Assembly: GCA_028565635.1 (NCBI GenBank) | Contig: JAOXYB010066833.1 | Span: 1-24,399 of the forward strand | Source of the DNA: Phoronis ovalis | Lineage: Eukaryota > Phoronida > Phoronidae | DNA: 24,399 bases | Direction of reading: 5' to 3' | Part shown: positions 19,801 through 24,399 of the stretch, one piece after another | How positions within the stretch are numbered: position 1 is the stretch's first letter | How the letters are laid out: each line of letters opens with the position of its first letter | Notes under the pieces: model-generated | Told to the model about the DNA's origin: nothing | The model's database searches: none | What the model saw: only the letters and a program-made list of their open reading frames with translations | Made by a program: the position numbers and the translations under genes

Positions 19801-22800
19801 GGAAACAAAGTTTAGTACGTTTAATCTCTTCTACTACGGAAAACTATACAAGAGGGCTAATACTTTCAAAATTGTCATTGTTCATCATCAATCAGCTGAA
19901 AGACATTTTTTGTTGTGGTAAATTTTAGTTTTTAGAAGTGGTAAGAACATTTTTCAGCAAGGTATTAAGCAAGTTGTCTGTTTTTATTCTTCTTAATTTC
20001 TTCATTTTCACATTACGTAGTAATCTTACACTTCATGATGAATGTCATGTATTACCTGGTATACATAGCAGAGATTTGATTGGTTGGGATTAATGATGGC
20101 CTGATATTACTTGAGTTTGGTGTGTACACTAATTAGCTCACTGATGGTGCAGTACACAAATCTTGGTTTGCAGTTACAGATGTTTGATTCCAACTTGTAA
20201 AATTACTTCCTGGATACAGTTTACTTGTATTATCAAAATTTTCTTTTTTTTATCTTTAGATCATTTCTCAATAGCATTTCTCCTCATAGTTAGTATATAG
20301 TGAAAAACTCAGGCTTCAGCTTTACAAAAAGTGTACCAGTTCTTAAGTTGCTGTTTCTAATTTATTCATAAATATTTTTTTATTTCAAAATTTGAAGATT
20401 AAAGCAGAATGATATTATTTACATCTCAAGTTTTCATTACCCAAGGATAAGTATGAAGGTACTTGTGTGGTGTAGTTTGAACTGTGGTTGTGATTAGCCA
20501 GGATAAGTATGAAGGTACTTGTGTGGTGTAGTTTGAACTGTGGTTGTGATTTGCCAGGATAAGTATGAAGGTACTTGTGTGGTGTAGTTTGAACTGTGGT
20601 GCAAAGAAAAAGGGCAGCTATCCCTTGTTAGTCAGTTTTAACAATACAGTCCTTACCTGACTAGTAACCAGGTGCAATGTAATAGGCATCATGGGCAGGT
20701 AAGACTTCAACTGTTTTGCTTGAACAGCGGAGGGATGCTTGCGTCCCGACACTGCTTCTAGCGCAATCAAAGTTTCTTCTGAAATAGCAAGGAAAATAAC
20801 TATGCAACTACAACCAGCAGCAATACCAGAGAATAGATTCATATTAGTATCTGTTTGCATCTGCAGTCATTAGGCAATGATTAATGACATGTGTGGTTCT
20901 TAATGCTAACTGTAGTTTTTAGTATTGGATGCCTCTAGCTGATGTAAATTTGACACATTATGTAAGATTCGATTTTCACTTATTTTTCAAACTCTGTGCA
21001 ATATTTCCCTATATACAATGCTTATAGCAACACTGACAGTAACAAAACTTACTCAGTATGTTGGGCAGTAGATGTTGAATGCGATGAATGAGTTGTTCCA
21101 AGCAGTTGAATAAGTACTCATTGTGTCCCTGGGTCTCTGGTTTAGAAGACCCTTGCCTTCGGCTGTCTCTCTCAATGTACATTACTAGTCTAGTAAATGA
21201 GAAGATTCCATGATATATTTACCACAGATATATCAAATATAATTTAACTTGCTCTATTCTTTTTTAATATCTCAAGATACATTGAGTTGTACGTAAAGTT
21301 CAACCTATGTTTTCATTAATTAAAACAAAGAGAAAAAATACAAATTACATACATTTTTCAAGCAGTAATAGAAAAAAATACTCTGAACTTTACAAATCAT
21401 CAAGTTAATATGTAGCTGAATTCGATCATATGGTTTGGTAACAGCCATTTTGGAGAAAAAATGTGTTTGTAAAATTATAATTTTCAAAAAATACAAAATA
21501 AATCAAAAATCCCTTCACCTAAAAATTAACTCTGCAAACCACTCCTGTAGACATGGTTTTGTAGCTACAGATTATTAATTAATATGTAAAAATGCTAAGT
21601 TTCAGTTTAATTGTAAGTAGATGGTTAAAATGTTGTCATTATAATTGTTAAAATTCCTTATTTAGGACATATTGAAAAATTAAGACTTAAATAACTATTT
21701 GACAAACAGTACAGGATATCAAATTCACCTCTCGGGAATAAACATGGCCACCAGTCGGCCAAACTAGAAGTAATCCAGGTCAAAATTAAATATGACCTGT
21801 ACTTTGATCTGTCCTTACTCTGTTCAAAATATGAAGCTGAACTTTAAAAAACTGAAGCCTGTTCTCGCGATACACAGAAAGCATTACATATGATGATGCC
21901 TATAATTATATGCCTAAGCGCTTCATGTGTGATGGGCACAATAAATGAATAAAGAATTACCTATTTTGACAGCATACAAGAAGCATTTCATGATTATGTT
22001 TGATAATTTCCAGTATTACAATAAATGCCTTGGCTCTGATTACTGCATTCGGACTTTCTAATAATCTCACAACCCGATGGACAAAATCCTGCATTAAGAA
22101 GAATCATGTTGAATATATTATTATTAAAATACTTATAATAAAGAAAAGAAACTAGAACCATTTCAAACAGAGAGTAAGACAAGTGTTTAATTTCACGGAA
22201 ACAATCAATCTGGTTAAGAATAAGCATCATACTTGTTAAATGACATTAGTGACTTACGTTTGAGTTATTTAGGTTTGCTTTACATTGCTGTTGCACCCAT
22301 AGCAACTATTCTGTAACTGTCAGATGTGCAAATGATATAACCTGTGTATAACTAATAGTTCCCATGAACAAAAGTGATGCTTATCCTTACATTGTTACCA
22401 ATTTCACAAAAACTTAGTGTCATTTAAAATGCATAATTGAAATACCCTGAACTAATGGGATATGAAACTCCTACTGAGAAATCCATTGTTAGGGCCATTC
22501 AGCAACTCTACAGGAAACCTGGCAGATTAAAATTAAATTGTTTGTGTGGATTAAGTTAACTTGTATTAATTTTCTTCTGTTACCTTATCCTGAATGAGCC
22601 TTTGTAGGTGGACTCCTGATGATATGAGGGCAGCAAACATTGTAATGAGTGCTTGTTGTACACGGGAAATACCAACAGATAATGAATCCAGAATGTTTGG
22701 CAATCCTACTTTGTCAATCACACTTTGAAATACTGTCACGGAGTGTTTAGTTATCCGGCATAATGCCTGTAAATATAACATTTTGCATGAAATCCAATTA

Positions 22801-23931
22801 CTAAATTTTTTCAAGCAACCAACAAAGATAATCAGATTCCAGTGCAGACAAAACTTCAGAAAATTTATCCAATTGTACAAAACAGTAAGTGTTTCTTTAT
22901 TAGTTATACCTATAAAGAAACGTAATTGCAGAAAAGGCGAAATTCCCACAAAACCTTCAGCCGCTAAGCTTACATACTAGTCATGCCCGTCAATGTTTTC
23001 ATATTCCTTTTGCCAAGACGTCACGTTACTAATAAGTCATTGGCCAATCAAATAAATTACTTGAATCTTATTCCCTGGATAAAGACAACAAAAATAGAGC
23101 AAAAATTAGATATTATTATCAAATAGAATTAAACATTACCAGATCGTCATGAACCCATTAACCATGTCTTAAATTTGTTATTGTGTTTTGACTACAATTA
23201 TGATTCATGCCATATGAACAATGAGTGCTTACCAAAGAGGCTGTAATTCTAAGAGCATCCACAGTAGAATGAGTGAAGATATACCATAAGAACTGGCCAA
23301 CTTCATTGGCTACAAATTTCTGAACATGCTCGCTTTTAGTAGCAGCTACATTCTCGATGATCTTCGCAGCATAATGGTTAACAACAGGATCTTCCTTAAA
23401 GAATACAGAGAATGTGTAAAATGAAACATTGAATTCTCTGCATAAAGTTGTTAGTTATCAGTGATCATAAGAACAATGTTGCTGCATAAGTGATAAACAG
23501 CAAGAAAATTTAAAGTTGATATTAATTGTTAATTATTTTGTCAATAGCTGCTTACCCCATCTCTTAAACAACGAGTGATGATGGTGTATGTCAAATTTGG
23601 AACAGCCCAAGTCTCAGCACATCCACCTTTCATTTCTTCCTGGAATGTGATAATATGTCCAAATTACTCATGCACACAACCCTAGAGCAAATCATAACTT
23701 ATATTAGGAAAACAAATTTCTTTCAACCGATTTTTTTATCAGAAAGTGCTATAATTACGAAATAAAAAATGCTCTTCCTAAGATTTTATAATGCTTATTG
23801 ATTAATAGAATGGGTTAACAAACCTGTGTAGCCACCAAGAAGAGTAATTCTCCCAATGAAGGTAAAACTGCTTGTTTCAGACGAGTATTGCGAAAATTGT
23901 CACGTATCACCTCAGTTAGCACTGCTATTGG
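10816..23931 (-). CDS. ULK4: ULK4 pseudokinase, C-terminal HEAT/ARM-repeat part (18 exons, overall span)
   Basis: Eighteen minus-strand exons, each bounded by AG and GT, join in one continuous frame of 723 residues plus a stop. The product matches the C-terminal half of ULK4 along its length. Examples, with human from memory in brackets: SGRKHPSAVQAKQLK (SGRKHPSTVQVKQLK), GVHLQRLIQDK (GIHLQRLIQEK), CLSLMIQLYGGEN (CLSILVQLYGGEN). Human ULK4 is about 1275 residues, so the N-terminal kinase-like domain and early repeats are off the right edge. ULK4 is a Unc-51-like pseudokinase tied to ciliogenesis and microtubules in vertebrates. This part is all alpha-helical repeat scaffold. Coding length is 2172 bases; introns range from 139 to 2908 bases. 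No lesion was found, so the gene looks functional. Confidence 0.95.
11302..11390 (-). CDS. ULK4: ULK4 exon 17 of the visible set
   Basis: Residues 674-702: ISSDPDHVDMMKQSGSELAA then ALRELSHTA, ending in phase 2 at AAG|GTAAGC. Reading through the donor would meet TAA at once (AGG TAA), giving a protein about 20 residues shorter if the intron is kept. Confidence 0.9.
11631..11705 (-). CDS. ULK4: ULK4 exon 16 of the visible set
   Basis: Residues 649-673: LCYQQALRKADSKKQKILLR then IIKRL. It matches the human block with K-E-Q-K-L-L-L-R-I-L-R-R. Phase 0 at both ends, donor GTATGT. Confidence 0.92.
12434..12541 (-). CDS. ULK4: ULK4 exon 15 of the visible set
   Basis: Residues 613-648: LCFEDSDVSDLACKCLSLMI then QLYGGENADCLCKENL. 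Phase 0 at both ends; donor GTAAGT. The C-K-C-L-S and Q-L-Y-G-G-E-N strings are family hallmarks. Confidence 0.95.
12542..13327 (-). other. ULK4: ULK4 intron carrying a minisatellite
   Basis: A 786-bp intron. About 260 bases are the 55-bp tandem array described separately; the rest shows nothing. Confidence 0.85.
12862..13125. repeat. ~55-bp minisatellite, about five copies
   Basis: Units start at 12862, 12918, 12972, 13027 and 13083 (spacing 56, 54, 55, 56). Each begins ATCTTCTGATTATGAAGG and continues ACATTCTGTTTCCCACCTCC AGGTGTA. Spacers between units are variable and partly palindromic (CGATCGTACGATC). Copies 4 and 5 are more diverged. Confidence 0.92.
13328..13435 (-). CDS. ULK4: ULK4 exon 14 of the visible set
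   Basis: Residues 577-612: AKKAGKGDSTLEAEAAERIL then LSNKPFTDLTSLLTQL. It corresponds to the human linker and 'LLLLNRPLTDLISLL' helix. Phase 0 at both ends; donor GTAAGT. Confidence 0.94.
13436..14245 (-). other. ULK4: ULK4 intron, 810 bp
   Basis: No exon, RNA gene or repeat recognised. Confidence 0.8.
14246..14412 (-). CDS. ULK4: ULK4 exon 13 of the visible set
   Basis: It completes Gly521, then residues 522-576: IVDHTVNIFLEISSVCLDND, EKMDTKSAVSVLQNLLELIH, CILKHISEVVKKALQ. Phase 1 in, phase 0 out; donor GTGAGT. It matches human '...CLDVDNKNNNEMAAVLL' and the following helix. Confidence 0.94.
14413..15197 (-). other. ULK4: ULK4 intron, 785 bp
   Basis: No exon or repeat recognised. Short plus-strand frames here look like chance. 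Confidence 0.8.
15198..15352 (-). CDS. ULK4: ULK4 exon 12 of the visible set
   Basis: It completes Lys469, then residues 470-520, including LTAVLFQVLLEHQ and DTNMQELYEQ, and ends in phase 1. Human has 'IPLIFEVTLEHQ' and 'DSNMELLYEQG'. Donor GTTAGT. Confidence 0.94.
15353..15776 (-). other. ULK4: ULK4 intron, 424 bp
   Basis: Open in frame with the upstream exon for over 30 codons, but the translation loses ULK4 similarity right at the GTATGT donor, so it is read as intron. Confidence 0.85.
15777..15869 (-). CDS. ULK4: ULK4 exon 11 of the visible set
   Basis: It completes Gln438, then residues 439-468: YEQILLDQDPLPSYGLKLLH then ALLEHHPPFV. Human: 'YEHILLEPDPVPAYALKLL'. The donor AAA|GTATGT lacks the usual final G but is confirmed by phase and by the next exon. 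Confidence 0.93.
15870..16359 (-). other. ULK4: ULK4 intron, 490 bp
   Basis: No feature recognised. Confidence 0.8.
16360..16492 (-). CDS. ULK4: ULK4 exon 10 of the visible set
   Basis: It completes Cys394, then residues 395-437: DSRVLCLRLFSEIGSKFLGD, GQYTGNKQEIRMLHSIVENT, LLP. Human: 'EWRLFSLRLLSE ... DVLLPQ'. Donor CCTCA|GTAAGA, phase 2. Confidence 0.93.
16632..16778 (-). CDS. ULK4: ULK4 exon 9 of the visible set
   Basis: It completes Gly345, then residues 346-393, including SGTEEFIHTVMSVIEAIAQH and DSILPPLAGMVSSQN. Human: 'ASEEFIKITLSAFEAIIQYP' and 'DYILPPLVSLVQSQN'. Phase 1 in and out. Confidence 0.95.
16779..19686 (-). other. ULK4: Largest visible ULK4 intron, 2908 bp
   Basis: The flanking exons join without missing residues, so this stretch has no skipped ULK4 exon. 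It is AT-rich. A 12-bp perfect palindrome (CGTGCATGCACG) sits at 17795-17806 and a short ACACACACA tract near 18210. Open frames here, such as 18057-18278 and 18789-19064, look like chance. Confidence 0.85.
19687..19795 (-). CDS. ULK4: ULK4 exon 8 of the visible set
   Basis: Residues 309-344: IFRPRIINKEFLKNLSILLN then HVQSVGSGETSIESAT, ending in phase 1 at CAACAG|GTCAGA. Human: 'VFRPQVVTEEFLFSYGTIL ... SVDSGETNI'. Confidence 0.93.
19796..20656 (-). other. ULK4: ULK4 intron carrying a second minisatellite
   Basis: An 861-bp intron. The 56-bp tandem array at 20444-20600 lies near its 5' (donor) end. Confidence 0.85.
20444..20600. repeat. 56-bp minisatellite, about 2.8 copies
   Basis: Units start at 20444, 20500 and 20556. 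Each reads AGGATAAGTATGAAGGTACT then TGTGTGGTGTAGTTTGAACT GTGGT. Copies are nearly identical (one T/A difference near TGATT[A/T]GCC), so the expansion is recent. It starts about 57 bases downstream of the exon 7 donor. Confidence 0.95.
20657..20778 (-). CDS. ULK4: ULK4 exon 7 of the visible set
   Basis: It completes Lys268, then residues 269-308: ETLIALEAVSGRKHPSAVQA then KQLKSYLPMMPITLHLVTSQ. It is one of the best-conserved stretches (human 'SGRKHPSTVQVKQLKLCLPM'). Donor GTAAGG, phase 0. Confidence 0.96.
21053..21189 (-). CDS. ULK4: ULK4 exon 6 of the visible set
   Basis: It completes Arg222, then residues 223-267: LVMYIERDSRRQGSSKPETQ, GHNEYLFNCLEQLIHRIQHL, LPNIL. Human: 'RLVMYIERDSRK ... 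GNEYLSKCLDLLI'. Ends phase 1 at CTGA|GTAAGT. Confidence 0.95.
21190..21960 (-). other. ULK4: ULK4 intron, 771 bp
   Basis: No exon recognised. The GC-richer part near 21720-21890 may be an old dispersed repeat, but no partner is visible in this window. Confidence 0.75.
21961..22088 (-). CDS. ULK4: ULK4 exon 5 of the visible set
   Basis: Residues 180-221: DFVHRVVRLLESPNAVIRAK, AFIVILEIIKHNHEMLLVCC, QN, ending phase 2 at AATAG|GTAATT. Human: 'GFVSTIIRLLDSPSTCIRAK AFLVLLYI'. Confidence 0.94.
22089..22583 (-). other. ULK4: ULK4 intron, 495 bp
   Basis: No feature recognised. Confidence 0.8.
22584..22766 (-). CDS. ULK4: ULK4 exon 4 of the visible set
   Basis: Residues 119-179: ALCRITKHSVTVFQSVIDKV, GLPNILDSLSVGISRVQQAL, ITMFAALISSGVHLQRLIQD, K. 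Human: 'ALCRITRHSPTAFQNVIEKV' and 'LFAAMLSCGIHLQRLIQEK'. Phase 0 at both ends; the acceptor is TATATTTACAG-like and the donor GTAACA. Confidence 0.96.
22767..23232 (-). other. ULK4: ULK4 intron, 466 bp
   Basis: No feature recognised. The exon 4 frame stays open upstream across the acceptor, but it loses ULK4 similarity there. Confidence 0.8.
23233..23394 (-). CDS. ULK4: ULK4 exon 3 of the visible set
   Basis: Residues 65-118: EDPVVNHYAAKIIENVAATK, SEHVQKFVANEVGQFLWYIF, THSTVDALRITASL. Human: 'EERVVNHMAAKIIENVCTT' and 'GEIGPILWYLFRHSTADSLR'. Phase 0 at both ends. Confidence 0.96.
23556..23639 (-). CDS. ULK4: ULK4 exon 2 of the visible set
   Basis: Residues 37-64: EEMKGGCAETWAVPNLTYTI then ITRCLRDG. 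Human: 'RECWAVPLAAYTVLMRCLRE'. Phase 0 at both ends; donor GTAAGC. Confidence 0.95.
23824..23931 (-). CDS. ULK4: ULK4 exon 1 of the visible set (internal exon of the gene)
   Basis: Residues 1-36 of the visible part: PIAVLTEVIRDNFRNTRLKQ then AVLPSLGELLFLVATQ. Human: 'LTELIRENFRNSKLKQCLLP TLGELIYLVATQ'. The acceptor is CTCTTTTAG. The preceding human residues have no counterpart in 23932-24399, so the next exon lies beyond the window. Confidence 0.95.
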
Positions 23932-24399
23932 CTAAAAGAGAAAAGATAATTGTCAATGCAGAGAAAGTATCATGTTTCCGATATTTCATTAATTAGTGGC
24001 TTTCTACAGTGTCTTTAAAAAATTGAATCCCAACTTTTAAATTGTAGTTTTAAACTGTTGTTCTGTGGTTGACTATTATAAAAAAAATTGCTTCCATTGG
24101 ATACTTTCACTAGAACTGAATAAATCTTCACAAAATTTCAAATATTTTTCTCTATAGAATTAACTAATAATCGGCCTAAATTATAAAATGCCCCTGTAAT
24201 GAATTTACTTTGAGGACTTTTAAGCCAAAAATGAACAGAAGTAACTTTTAGAACAACATCTTATAAATCCATTGCATACTGTCTGCCTAAACTATGCTAA
24301 ACTGCTGAGTTTGTTCTTATTATAACAAGACATTTGTCATGTCTAATGCCCATCCAGTGTGTAGGATTATATTTTTTTAACATTATTGTTTTTTTACAT
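23932..24399 (-). other. ULK4: Partial ULK4 intron at the right edge
   Basis: At least 468 bp of intron with no exon recognised. Confidence 0.75.

Noticed and set aside
1-24399. tRNA genes and CRISPR arrays
   Set aside because: No convincing tRNA B-box or cloverleaf found on either strand, and the tandem repeats lack spacer-repeat structure and sit in animal introns.

Overview
This is animal nuclear DNA. It is AT-rich, its coding exons are split by GT-AG introns, and it holds decayed LTR and non-LTR retrotransposon pieces, short inverted-repeat elements and intronic minisatellites. The style of the repeats fits a marine invertebrate, perhaps a bivalve mollusc, but no sequence here fixes the species. 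No operons, CRISPR arrays, rRNA or tRNA genes were seen. || Layout. (1) 1-2797 is repeat-rich flank: a LINE reverse-transcriptase scrap (138-287), a nested direct/inverted repeat beside it (286-402), a foldback element (990-1263), a second LINE scrap (1414-1614) and a 178-bp MITE-like element with terminal inverted repeats and a probable 7-bp target duplication (2344-2521). (2) 2798-3709, plus strand: the coding part of a TMEM267-like gene in two exons, encoding a complete 212-residue multipass membrane protein. (3) 4031-7004: a broken Ty3/gypsy-type pol relic on the minus strand (partial RT, RNase H, integrase, C-terminal tail), bounded by ~90-bp arms in inverted, not direct, orientation, with a 38-bp tandem duplication just outside. 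(4) 7083-10540: mostly non-coding, with one candidate terminal exon of an unidentified one-helix protein (minus strand, 7280-7416) and a pair of diverged direct repeats (about 9556-9613 and 9936-9993). (5) 10816-23931, minus strand: the last 18 coding exons of ULK4. They splice in frame to 723 residues and a stop. The kinase-like domain and upstream exons lie beyond the right edge. || TMEM267 and ULK4 point toward each other (convergent), separated by about 7 kb holding the retroelement relic. Nothing suggests that they work together. ULK4 is a pseudokinase with C-terminal HEAT/ARM-type repeats linked to cilia. TMEM267 has no established function, but its conserved His/Asp residues resemble those of a prokaryotic membrane hydrolase family. 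|| The most useful result is the exon-by-exon ULK4 model, because short open frames alone would miss most of it. The oddest structure is the pol relic inside inverted arms. I found no convincing new biological system.
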